DNA of 64,000 nt from an uncultured Acetatifactor sp. (GTDB lineage Bacteria; Bacillota; Clostridia; Lachnospirales; Lachnospiraceae). Location of the stretch: assembly GCA_947627115.1 (NCBI GenBank), contig CANQUQ010000001.1, positions 124,001 through 188,000 of the forward strand, given 5' to 3'. The notes below the pieces were generated by a model. That model saw nothing but the letters and a program-made list of their open reading frames with translations, made no database searches and was not told where the DNA came from. The translations under genes were made by a program, and so were the position numbers. Shown one piece after another: positions 47,508-57,202 of the stretch (positions are counted from its first letter, which is position 1; each line of letters begins with the position of its first letter).

Positions 47508-49487
47508 ATGAAAAAAAGAATCACATTGATCTACATATTGACCGCGCTGTTTTCTGCGGTCATCATCGCCGTACTGGCGATCAACGTCATTTCGACCTAT
47601 CAGCTCGCCTCCGGGCAGACGGAAGAAATGGGCCGCATGAGGATCGAGATCATCGCCTCTGACATGCAGGAGACCCTGAGCGAGGCGACGCACTCTCTTG
47701 ATCGGATCGGCACAAGCTTCGAGCAGCTCCTCGCCGACGGCGCAGACAGCGATGAGATCCGCTCGCGCCTGTCAGAGGAAAAGAAGACGTAAATCGCCTC
47801 CACGGGCAGAACCTGTCTGAACATCTTCTGCATCACCGGATCCGGCGATGTCCTCATCTCTGATATGCCCGCGCCTGAAGACTACGTCGTGCAGGACAGG
47901 ATATGGTATCAGGGCCTGATGTCGATACCAAAAGGGGAACCGTATATAAGCTCGGTCTACAAGGACGCTTTCACCGACGACATGTGTTTTACCGTCTCGA
48001 AGATACTGGAGGACGGAGAGACGATCCTTGGGATCGACTACTCCATGTCGGCCATACAGGCCTATATTGAGAAAATGAACTCCACGGATTACGGCCAGGC
48101 CATGATCGTCAACAGGGACGGACTGATCGTCGGCTATTCCGACCCGGCTCTTGTGGGCGAGCGGCTCTCCGAAGAGTACGAGGCCTACCGTGCGGCCTTC
48201 ACCCTTGCAAACTCTTAGGACACCAACGACAGCATATCGGTAAACACGTCGGACGACGGCACCATCTTTTGCTCCAGAACCGAAAACGACTGGTATCTCA
48301 TGCTCCTGGTCCGCAATCGGGATCTCTATCGGGACGGTTACAGGCAGCTCATCGTAAGCTCCGTTTCCCTTGCCCTTATGGTGGCCGTTTTCGCGACCAT
48401 CCTGATCATCAGCGTAATCATCATAGTCTTTCTTGTGACGATGGTCACCACCATCCTGATCTTCGGCAGCTCCACCTGCGGTGGGCGAGAGCCAATATGA
48501 CCGAGGAGGCGAATTCCTACAGCCACCAGGTCTCCAGCTGGGTGCTGGAGCAGCAGTCCATCCTGGGTATGTTCGTCAACGAGATCGCGACCCGGCCGGA
48601 CATGATCCTGTTGGATATCCATATGCCCGGCATGGACGGCTTCGATGTCCTCAAACAGATCCGTCAGGTTCTTGGCCTGAGCGATATTCCCGTCATCTTC
48701 CTGACCGCGGACGACGATCAGGACACGGAGGTACAGGGTTTTGAAGAGGGCGCGGTGGATTTTAAAAAAACCGTTCGTGGCGGAGATTATGCTGAGGCGG
48801 GTCCAGAGGATGCTGGAACTCTCCCGCCTGAGACATAATCTGGAGGCCGAAGTCTGCAAGCAGACAAAAAAGGCCGTGGAACACCGCGAGAGGATGGAGC
48901 GGCTCTCTGAGGAGGCCGTCCTCTGCCTTTCCAAGGCGATCGACGCAAAGGATAAATATACGAACGGCCACTCGGAGCACGTGGCCAAGTATTCTCAGGA
49001 GATAGCTCGCCGTGCCGGCATGAACGAGAGTGAACAGAAGGATATCTTTTTCATGGGCCTTCTCCATGATGTGGGCAAGATCGGCGTGCCGGACACCGTG
49101 ATCAACAAACCCGGAAAACTTACCGATGAAGAATTCGCCCTGATCAAAAAGCACCCGGTCATAGGGTTCGAGATCCTGAAGGACATCACGGAAATGCCCG
49201 GAATCGGTCAGGGGGCGCGCTGGCACCATGAGCGCTACGGCGGCGGAGGTTATCCTGACGGCATAGGAGGCGAGGACATTCCCGTTTATGCCCGTATCAT
49301 AGGAGTGGCGGATGCCTATGACGCTATGACCTCAAAGCGCAGCTACCGCGGGGTGCTGCCTCAGGATGTGGTCAAAAAAGAAATCGAAAAGGGAATAGGA
49401 ATCCAGTTCGATTCCACCTTCGCAAAGATCATGCTGGAAATGATCGAAGAGGATGTAAATTATACACTTCAGGAGTCAGAGGAATAA
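47508..49487 (+). pseudogene. Disrupted mosaic signalling gene: sensor (TM-cache-TM), partial second sensor, 5'-truncated receiver, HD-GYP phosphodiesterase
   Basis: In-frame TAA (47790-47792) and TAG (48216-48218) in one continuous frame; frame change near 48480-48500; receiver motif DMILLDIHMPGMDGFDVL without its N-terminal half; frame change at TTTTAAAAAAA (~48760-48770) before HD-GYP (LLHDVGKIGVPD, WHHERYGGGGYPDG). Confidence 0.8.
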
Positions 49488-49534
49488 GAGCGGCCGACAC
49501 CCTTGGCACTCGCGACAGGTATCAAATAAAACAA

Positions 49535-49576
49535 AAAGTGACCATGCAAGAGCGTTCCGCCTTACATGGTCATTTT
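49535..49576 (+). terminator. Candidate intrinsic terminator
   Basis: TGACCATG ... CATGGTCA TTTTGTATTT. Confidence 0.6.
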
Positions 49577-49743
49577 GTATTTGCCCCGCTGAAAGGTTGT
49601 CGACTTGAATCCCATGTGTAGTATTGTGTTTATCCTACCGTGATTTGGACAGTCTTCACAGTCGGAACCGTCGATACATTTTTGAAAAAAATTGACCGTA
49701 TTTAAATTTCAAACGTGTTAGAGGTGAAAGGAGGATTTACCGA

Positions 49744-50232
49744 ATGAATCATTTGTCAGTGAGGCCGGCTGATGGTGTTCAGACCGTTGTTCAAATTTAC
49801 GGCAATATGCTGTTTCGAATATGCTATGTCATATTGGGAAACGAAGCGGATGCGGAGGACGCCGTTCAGGAGACCATTATCAAGTATATGCAGAAGGCTC
49901 CTGCATTTGAAGACTCCGAGCATGAGAAAGCATGGCTTATTACAACGGCAAGAAATCAGTGCAGGGATATGCTGAGGTTCCGGCTGCGGCACCCGCAGGT
50001 CCATCTTGAATATCTGCAGGGAGTATCCCCGGATACGTATGACAGCGGTATATTGGAGGCTCTCATGTCCCTGCCGGAAAAATTTCGTATTGTCCTGATT
50101 CTCTACTATGTTGAGGAGTATCGTATTGAAGATATTGCACGAATCATTCGAAGAACCCCGTCAGCGGTAAAAATGCGTTTACAAAAGGGACGCAGGCTGC
50201 TGGAAGAAAAATATCGAAAGGAGTATCTGTAG
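49744..50232 (+). CDS. ECF-type RNA polymerase sigma factor
   Basis: YVILGNEADAEDAVQETIIKYMQKAP ... ALMSLPEKFRIVLILYYVEEYRIEDIARIIRRTPSAVKMRLQKGRRLL. Confidence 0.92.
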   Translation: MNHLSVRPADGVQTVVQIYGNMLFRICYVILGNEADAEDAVQETIIKYMQKAPAFEDSEHEKAWLITTARNQCRDMLRFRLRHPQVHLEYLQGVSPDTYDSGILEALMSLPEKFRIVLILYYVEEYRIEDIARIIRRTPSAVKMRLQKGRRLLEEKYRKEYL

Positions 50233-50847
50233 ATGGATCATAAGAGATTGAAAAGTTCAGTAGAAAAAATTGAAATGTCCGAGGAAATGAGAACACGCAT
50301 TATCAGGAACTGTGAATCGCAGATCTTATATGAAACGGCGGAAAACACAATGCATAAAAGCAAATCTGACATACGGTTCAAAAAGCCGGCAGTCGCGGCG
50401 GCAGTTCTATTCTTTTTTCTGTGCTCCGCGGGAACAGCGGCGGCAGGCCGCTTGGGACTTTTCAAAGACATTACTGACTGGAAGGGAGCTATAGTCGGCA
50501 CTAAGTATGAGCAGGCTTCCGGCGAAATCAAGACAGAGGTTTTCGTTGAGGAAAATGGGATTACCGTTCGCGCCGTGGTAGTCGATCCCACTGTTGTCCC
50601 TTACAGCGAGATGGAGACCTTCGGCATTGAAAACTACAAAATAATCGATAGGTCCGGAAAGGTCATTGTGAAGGGAGAAAGGACGGAAATGTCCGATCTG
50701 ATCGGCGGAGTGTCAGAAATTACAGTACCTTCGGATCATATCGGAAGCGGAGAATATAAGATAGTGATAACCGCTTTCGTGGGCGCAAAAAAAGGGGATC
50801 AGCCGCTCCGGATCGACGGAACATGGGAGTGTGATTTCTCACTCTAA
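50233..50847 (+). CDS. Membrane-anchored anti-sigma-like protein (DUF4179-type architecture)
   Basis: Starts directly at the sigma stop (TAGATG); single TM near residue 60; extracytoplasmic C-terminal domain. Confidence 0.65.
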   Translation: MDHKRLKSSVEKIEMSEEMRTRIIRNCESQILYETAENTMHKSKSDIRFKKPAVAAAVLFFFLCSAGTAAAGRLGLFKDITDWKGAIVGTKYEQASGEIKTEVFVEENGITVRAVVVDPTVVPYSEMETFGIENYKIIDRSGKVIVKGERTEMSDLIGGVSEITVPSDHIGSGEYKIVITAFVGAKKGDQPLRIDGTWECDFSL

Positions 50848-50854
50848 GCAAAAG

Positions 50855-50890
50855 TTACCGCACATTTTGCATAATGTGCGGTAATTTTGC
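50855..50890 (+). terminator. Intrinsic terminator after the sigma/anti-sigma pair
   Basis: TTACCGCACATT-TTGCAT-AATGTGCGGTAA TTTT. Confidence 0.8.
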
Positions 50891-50986
50891 TGTTTATCAT
50901 CTTCTTTAAGGATATTGACAATAGTGGATTAGTAATTGACGTAATTAATGTAAAGAAAGTCAAGCATAATACAAAAGGTATTGATT

Positions 50987-51101
50987 ATGGAAATAGCAAA
51001 ATTTCAAGTAAGAGACAAATTACAATTCCGCTATCGGTAAGAAAAAAATCAAATTGAAAATAGGTAGTAAAATAATTATCTTACGAGGAGAAATATCATG
51101 A
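50987..51101 (+). pseudogene. Frameshifted AbrB/MazE-like antitoxin remnant
   Basis: Three frames read together give MEIAK-ISSKRQITIPLSVRKK-IKLKIGSKIIILRGEIS*, matching the AbrB swapped-hairpin consensus. Apparent single-A losses at two A-runs. Confidence 0.7.
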
Positions 51102-52309
51102 CAAAGGTAATTTGGAGAGCCAATCAAGTAATCAGCATAGAAACAAAATGTAAAGATGAGAGTAGAAAAGAAAATATTTATGTATTGGCGCAAATGATTA
51201 ATAAGGCCCAATTATTAGTTTTTAATTTATTTAATAAGGATAATAATTGGGAAGGCATTGATTTAAATAAGGCACCTATTTTATTCTGTACATATGTAAC
51301 AAGACAATTTATTGCTAACAGTAATATTTCCAAACAAAAAATAGCACCGCTTAAAGATTATCAGCCGCCTCGGCGACTAATAAATGCTCTGAGTTTGGGA
51401 GTCAGGTATGTAGATTTATGGAAAGGAACGCCCGATGAGAGAAGGATAATGGTACTGGGAGAAGGGGGAGGGCGGTTAATAGAAGGCGATATAGGGGACT
51501 GTATTGAGATTATACATCGGATACCTTTCACAGATGATGAAACCATTGATAAATATGAATTAACTCATGTTCGCATATATCCGGAATTTAACGAGCGATT
51601 ATACCTTTGTTATAAAATGGGTAAAAATGTTGATCCCATGAAAGATTTGATCTTTAATAGACCAATTCCTTTGGAATATAAAGATTACATCGACATTATA
51701 TCTCCGAAAAAATCACAAGAAGGCGGTCATGACATTATACCTCAGAAAGATTCACGAAAAGGCGGTCATATGGATTTGACATTAAAACTAAATGCACGAT
51801 TTCAGCCAAAACACAGATTTGAATTGGAAGATGTTTTGCAAGAAATACTGGAGAAAGAGCGGTTCGGGGAGATAACCGGAGGCGGGACAGCTCAAAATTC
51901 AGATGGTGAAATTATGTACTGTGATATAGAAATTCATCTGACAAATGATAAGCCTGACAGCGTAAAATGGCTAGTGGATCTGCTCAACAGTATAGGCATT
52001 CCGAAAGGATCGGTTCTGCAGGGTATCCGGCCGGAGATTGAAGTGGGAACATTAGAGGGATTGGCATACTATTCTAACGGAGTTGATTTGCCGGAGGAGG
52101 TTTATAAAACCTGCGACATAAATTATGTGATAGAACAAATGGAGTTGACTATGGAAGGAATAGGACGAATGTATAGTTATTGGGAGGGAGCTGCGCATAC
52201 TGCCCTGTATTTTTATGGCAGCTCCTTTAGTGAAATGAAAAAGAGAATTGAACCTTTTATTGCAACTTATCCATTGTGCAGAAAAAGTCGCATAGAACAA
52301 ATTGCATAG
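51098..52309 (+). CDS. Uncharacterised 403-aa protein, N-terminus possibly Imm26-like (immunity-like)
   Basis: IWRANQVISIETK...ENIYVLAQMINKAQLLVFNLFNKDNNWEGIDLNKAPILFCTYVTRQFI; AT-rich relative to its surroundings; no clear enzymatic motif. Confidence 0.5.
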   Translation: MTKVIWRANQVISIETKCKDESRKENIYVLAQMINKAQLLVFNLFNKDNNWEGIDLNKAPILFCTYVTRQFIANSNISKQKIAPLKDYQPPRRLINALSLGVRYVDLWKGTPDERRIMVLGEGGGRLIEGDIGDCIEIIHRIPFTDDETIDKYELTHVRIYPEFNERLYLCYKMGKNVDPMKDLIFNRPIPLEYKDYIDIISPKKSQEGGHDIIPQKDSRKGGHMDLTLKLNARFQPKHRFELEDVLQEILEKERFGEITGGGTAQNSDGEIMYCDIEIHLTNDKPDSVKWLVDLLNSIGIPKGSVLQGIRPEIEVGTLEGLAYYSNGVDLPEEVYKTCDINYVIEQMELTMEGIGRMYSYWEGAAHTALYFYGSSFSEMKKRIEPFIATYPLCRKSRIEQIA

Positions 52310-52453
52310 AAAGGAAACTACGATTTTTTTCTTTACAAAGCTTCTCTTTCCTGTTACAATCAACCTATCCTTGAAAAATCAAATCTTTCATTTCACGCAA
52401 ATTCTGCGGCATTTTTCAAGACAAAAATCTAATCTTACAGGAGGAGTCTGCCT

Positions 52454-53503
52454 ATGACAGAGGACAGAACAAATGACTTGGCCAAGGCTGAGACGAAAAA
52501 AGGCGGGAAGGAGGTGTCCAACAGGGAACTGAAATCCGACGTGTTCACGGCTCTTTTCAGCGAGCCCGAAAATGCCGCCAAGCTCTATGCGGCCCTTTCC
52601 GGTGAGGAGACCGTCCCTGAGGACATTCGCATCACGACTTTAGAGGGCGTGCTGTTCTTAGCAAGAAAGAACGATCTGGGATTTACCGTAAAAGGGAGGA
52701 TGTTGGTCATCAGCGAGCATCAGTCCACGGTGAACGAGAACATGCCCCTGCGGAGCATGCTCTACTACGGCCGCACCATGGAAAAGCTTTTGCAGGACCG
52801 GAACCTGTATCGGGAGAAGCGTATCCCGATCCCTACGCCGGAATTTTTTCTGTTCTACAATGGGACAAGGGATGTACCTGACGAAAAAGTATTAAAACTT
52901 TCGGACGGGTATATTGTCAAAACGAAATATCCTATGCTAGAATTAACAGTAAGGATGATCAATATCAATTTCCCAGTAGGACACAGGCTGCTTCAGGAAT
53001 GCGAGCCGCTGTATGAGTATTCCTGGTTCATTGAACGGATCAGGACATATCTGCAGGAAGACATGGATCGGGATACGGCTGTGACCCTTGCGGTGAAGGA
53101 CAGTGTTCGAGAGGGGATTTTTTCAGACTTCGTAGCGAAGCACGGTTCGGAGGTGGAGAATATGCTGTTTACGCAGTTCAACATGGATGACGCTCTGGAA
53201 GTGAGATATGAGGAGGGCGTGGAGGACGGCATGGAACGCGGTCTGACTCAGGGCAGGAAGCAGGGGCTGGAGCAGGGCTTGAAACAGGGCATCTCTCAAG
53301 GCATATCACAAGGCATCTCCCAGGGGGAACACCGTCTTTTGATTCGTCAGGTCTGCGGCAAGCTGCAGAAGGGAGAGAGCGCGGAGAAGATTGCGGAGGA
53401 TCTTCTGGCGGACGAAGCGCAGATCCGCCGGATCTGTGAGGCCTATGAGGCCTGCGGACCGGAGGAGACGGCCGTTTCCCGTTGGCTGGAAGATCACGTC
53501 TGA
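52454..53503 (+). CDS. Rpn/PD-(D/E)XK nuclease family transposase-like protein
   Basis: SDVFTALFSEPENAAKLYAALSG, ISEHQSTVNENMPLRSMLYYGR, PEFFLFYNGT; C-terminal QGISQGISQGISQGE repeats. Confidence 0.88.
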   Translation: MTEDRTNDLAKAETKKGGKEVSNRELKSDVFTALFSEPENAAKLYAALSGEETVPEDIRITTLEGVLFLARKNDLGFTVKGRMLVISEHQSTVNENMPLRSMLYYGRTMEKLLQDRNLYREKRIPIPTPEFFLFYNGTRDVPDEKVLKLSDGYIVKTKYPMLELTVRMININFPVGHRLLQECEPLYEYSWFIERIRTYLQEDMDRDTAVTLAVKDSVREGIFSDFVAKHGSEVENMLFTQFNMDDALEVRYEEGVEDGMERGLTQGRKQGLEQGLKQGISQGISQGISQGEHRLLIRQVCGKLQKGESAEKIAEDLLADEAQIRRICEAYEACGPEETAVSRWLEDHV

Positions 53504-53572
53504 GGTAGAGACACAGGGTATGGAGAAGTAAATAGCGGAGCCGGGAAGGAATCTGTTGAATCTGTTTTCCCA

Positions 53573-54712
53573 TCACTCCAACATAACACTTTTAATCGAC
53601 AATCTCTTGATCCGCTGAGAGTAGCCGTACATCACGATTTCATAGGCAAGGATAAATAAAATAAATGTAACCGCACACATTTTAAAATCGAAGTTATATT
53701 CGGGTACACTTCCGACATCGGCAAATACAATCGTTACCATGATTTTTAATAACGCATACTGATAGATCGTACCGATCGCAAATCCAATATAAGAAAACGG
53801 TCTGTAACCTCCGAGGACAGCCTTACTGCAATCACTATGTTTATAACCGAACAACCTCATCATAGCAATGGTTTTCGTATTTCCTTTTACTACGCTGGAG
53901 AGCGATAGAAATAAGGTCACAAAGGCCAGGATCAAGCCTATCGTTATCATCATGACCGCCATGGTTTTACTTGAAAGATCCTTCATGGACATGGACATCT
54001 GTACCATATCCGAGAAACAAAACGCCGAAAATGCGATAAAGAATACAAGTGATTTTCTGCCTCTTACCGTACTCCTCGCTAATTCTTTCAGAAAAGGCAT
54101 ATCCTTTGTTTCCTTTTTGCTGACCTTCGTCTTATGCTCACGCTTTTCTTTCAACAGATCGAGTACAGGTGTTTTAAGTCTGAAACAAGCATATATAACT
54201 GCTAAAGCCGCAAAGCTCATTGCAGGCACGCCGATCAAAAGGAATGCCAAAAGAGGGTAGAACCGTACCCTTATTTCGGTGAAAAAATGTTCGGCATTTT
54301 GCAGCTCATAGAACGACGGCAGATAGAAAAAGGCCGATACATATCCCAGGACACACCCGACAAAGACGCTCAGCCCGAACACCCAAAAGTGCTTTGCGAT
54401 TTTAAGGCTAGGATACCCGATGGCTTTCAATATCCCAAGCTCTTTGCTGTGCGTATCTATGTAATTCTTGACATAGAACAGGAGCATAATGACTGATGTT
54501 ATGGCTAAACAACCGCCCGAAACGGCTGCAACGACCTTTCCCGTTGAGACCTGCGCCTGATACATTGCCATACCGGCCTGCGTTGTAATTTTGTCCTTCA
54601 TTGCCGCTAGATCAATATTGTAATTCAGAAACAGAGTACATACGAAAACGGCGCAGCCCGCAATCACAGATATGCCGATCAGCTTCACTGTATCTTTCAT
54701 TCCCACTACCAT
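53573..54712 (-). CDS. FtsX-type ABC transporter permease
   Basis: TM topology; SKELGILKAIGYPSLKIAKHFWVFGLSVFVG; next to an ATPase of the LolD/MacB type. Confidence 0.85.
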   Translation of the reverse strand: MVVGMKDTVKLIGISVIAGCAVFVCTLFLNYNIDLAAMKDKITTQAGMAMYQAQVSTGKVVAAVSGGCLAITSVIMLLFYVKNYIDTHSKELGILKAIGYPSLKIAKHFWVFGLSVFVGCVLGYVSAFFYLPSFYELQNAEHFFTEIRVRFYPLLAFLLIGVPAMSFAALAVIYACFRLKTPVLDLLKEKREHKTKVSKKETKDMPFLKELARSTVRGRKSLVFFIAFSAFCFSDMVQMSMSMKDLSSKTMAVMMITIGLILAFVTLFLSLSSVVKGNTKTIAMMRLFGYKHSDCSKAVLGGYRPFSYIGFAIGTIYQYALLKIMVTIVFADVGSVPEYNFDFKMCAVTFILFILAYEIVMYGYSQRIKRLSIKSVMLE

Positions 54713-54716
54713 ACGA

Positions 54717-55409
54717 TCACCACCCGATCTCATAAGCGGTCTTTTGCTTTTCGTTCGCAGAAACCTCGGATATTTTCCCGCTGTTCATTTTTACGACTGT
54801 GTTCGCCATCTCCGCTATGTTCTGATTGTGCGTCACCATTACAATGGTAAAGCCATATTCCTTATGCAGCCTGCAGATATAATCCAGCACCTGCCGGCCG
54901 GTCTGTTCATCCAATGCACCTGTCGGCTCGTCCAAGAACAGCACCTTGGGCTTTTTCGCAAGCGCGCGGGCGACGGAAGCTCTCTGCTGCTCACCGCCCG
55001 AAAGCTCGCTCGGATATTTCCTCGCTTTATCTTCAAGCCCTACAGCATTTATCATTTCCCTGTATTCCCGATTGCCGGCAAGGTCGGCGCCCATTCGCAC
55101 ATTCTTTTCCACGGTCATGTTGGGAAGAAGATAATACTGCTGAAAGATAAAACCGATATTGTCCTTGCGAAACTGCGTTAATTTTTCATCGGTCAGTTTT
55201 GTAATGTCGTTCGTTCCATATACAACGCTTCCGCTGTCGGGGCGCTCAAGCCCTGATATGACATTCAAAAAAGTAGATTTCCCCGACCCCGACGCCCCTA
55301 AGATCACAACAAAATCTCCTTCCATGATCTGAAGGCTGATGCCCTTGAGGACCTGATTTTTATTTCCGGCATTCCCATAAGATTTTACAATATCTGATAT
55401 GGCGATCAT
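54717..55409 (-). CDS. ABC transporter ATP-binding protein (LolD/MacB type)
   Basis: GASGSGKSTFLNVISGLERPDSGSV, LSGGEQQRASVARAL, LFLDEPTGALD. Confidence 0.95.
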   Translation of the reverse strand: MIAISDIVKSYGNAGNKNQVLKGISLQIMEGDFVVILGASGSGKSTFLNVISGLERPDSGSVVYGTNDITKLTDEKLTQFRKDNIGFIFQQYYLLPNMTVEKNVRMGADLAGNREYREMINAVGLEDKARKYPSELSGGEQQRASVARALAKKPKVLFLDEPTGALDEQTGRQVLDYICRLHKEYGFTIVMVTHNQNIAEMANTVVKMNSGKISEVSANEKQKTAYEIGW

Positions 55410-55984
55410 TCTGTTTGGCCCCCTTGGATTTCTTTTAACAAACCGAGGAACACCTCGGTCACCATCACGCTGATCTCTTCAGCAGTGAAAGAGCACATAT
55501 TCGTTGCACAGAGCGACGCTATTCCATGGGTGTAGATCCACAGGTGACGATAAAGGCGTTCGGCGTCGGTTTTCTCCAGACCGTACCCGTTTTGTACGGA
55601 AGCGAGGATCTGCGGATAGTTCTCATCGATTATCGGCAGAATACTTTTGACCGGCGGCTTCTGCGGCTGTTCCGCCATAAAGAGAAGCTGAAACAACTTA
55701 GGTTCTTTTATGGAAAATAAGATATACTGCGTTCCTACGCCCTTAAAAGCGATGTCCCCGGAAAGCCCTGTCTTGATATAGTCGGCATACAGCGCTTTCG
55801 CCGCTTTCCGGACCTCCGACTGCACCTCCTCCATATTTTCAAAAACGGTAAAAATCGGTCTGGCGGATGAGCCGAGCTTTGTCCCCAACGCCCTTGCCGT
55901 AAGTGCGTCAATCCCTTCTTCCCGTGTCAGGTCTAAAGCGGCTTTCACGATTTCTTCCCTTGTAAATTTACATTTTGGCGGCAT
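55406..55984 (-). CDS. TetR family transcriptional regulator
   Basis: FTREEIVKAALDLTREEGIDALTARALGTKLGSSARPIF; overlaps the ATPase start by 4 nt. Confidence 0.88.
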   Translation of the reverse strand: MPPKCKFTREEIVKAALDLTREEGIDALTARALGTKLGSSARPIFTVFENMEEVQSEVRKAAKALYADYIKTGLSGDIAFKGVGTQYILFSIKEPKLFQLLFMAEQPQKPPVKSILPIIDENYPQILASVQNGYGLEKTDAERLYRHLWIYTHGIASLCATNMCSFTAEEISVMVTEVFLGLLKEIQGGQTE

Positions 55985-56172
55985 GATTTAAGTCCTCACT
56001 TTAATCGAAAACTGTTGTTTTGCAACATCTGTTTCTGATTATAGCAGGCACAATACGAACTGTCAAGGGAAATGTTCTCTTTCCGCATCCGGCAGAACAA
56101 AATAGTTGAACACAGCGATACAGAGATGTATGATAAAATAGATAATTATCTCAAATTTTGAGGTGGGAATTC

Positions 56173-57003
56173 ATGAAGAAAACAAAACGCATGAACGCGG
56201 CACTGTTTTTGATCTGTTTGGTTCTTATGATAAGCGGGTGTGAAAGGGGGCAGACCGCGAAAGTACAGGAAGATAATACGGAGCATGCCGAAACATCGAC
56301 GGAATCTTCCGAGACAAAGGAGGAGCATGCCGAGACAGCAATTCCGGAAACAGAAACAGCGTATTTTTCTTTGGAAGAGGAACCTTCAGATATTCCGGAG
56401 GTCTTCATGGATGTTTTAAAACAGTACCTGCAAATTCCGGTCGGTACAAATTTATATTCAGACATGTATTGGGAAAAAGTGACACAGGGAGACTGGAAAG
56501 ATGTCTATGAATATTTGGGAGGTGCAGAAAATATATGTTACAGTTTGTCTGATTTGACGAATGACGGATTTCCTGAACTGATCATGGGAAGCTATACTGA
56601 TGCAGATGCCGGTCATCTTGAAGGCGAAAAAGTATTCCAGGTTCAAGGCTCTGTCTGGGAGAACAGCTATGTCTGGATATATGTTGTTTATTATTACAAT
56701 GGCAGTGAAGTAAAACAAGTATGCGAATGCGAGGGTAACCGTATTGAATTATATGAGAATGGAATTATCCATTATTCGGGAGGAGGAGTGTCGCAGCCAA
56801 TGCAATATCTCCAATTTCAAACGGATACAGAGAACTATGAAACGGGAGCATATATTGAGTTGAAAATAGAGAATGGCGAAGTCACAGGATATCTGAAAGC
56901 AGTAGGAGACGATTATGTGGAGATAACAGAGGACGAATATCATCAGATCGTTGAGCAGTACACTACTTCTCCTGTGGAATTGAAATGGACTGTACTGAAA
57001 TAG
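56173..57003 (+). CDS. Secreted lipoprotein of unknown function
   Basis: MKKTKRMNAALFLICLVLMISGCERG lipobox, E/T-rich linker, globular C-terminal domain. Confidence 0.75.
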   Translation: MKKTKRMNAALFLICLVLMISGCERGQTAKVQEDNTEHAETSTESSETKEEHAETAIPETETAYFSLEEEPSDIPEVFMDVLKQYLQIPVGTNLYSDMYWEKVTQGDWKDVYEYLGGAENICYSLSDLTNDGFPELIMGSYTDADAGHLEGEKVFQVQGSVWENSYVWIYVVYYYNGSEVKQVCECEGNRIELYENGIIHYSGGGVSQPMQYLQFQTDTENYETGAYIELKIENGEVTGYLKAVGDDYVEITEDEYHQIVEQYTTSPVELKWTVLK

Positions 57004-57202
57004 AAAATAATGATGTGCTGCAGGAGCCCTTAACACCACCGCTATGATATCGTAATGAAGAAGAACTGTTATGAAAATACAAGAAGTAAAGATAGAAAGC
57101 ATATCGGAAAACATATGACCAGCTAAATATTTTTATAGCATATATCAAAGATTATAAGGACGCTCTCGTAAAAATATTGACGGAAGCAGCGAAAAAGAAT
57201 GC

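Noticed and set aside
47790-48218. In-frame TAA/TAG in the sensor considered as stop-codon recoding or readthrough
   Set aside because: Additional frame changes and domain truncations in the same locus make pseudogenisation simpler. All other genes here use TAA/TAG as ordinary stops.
48741-49487. Independent intact HD-GYP gene
   Set aside because: Possible as an expressed fragment, but its N-terminus continues the out-of-frame receiver domain upstream, so it is treated as part of the disrupted locus.
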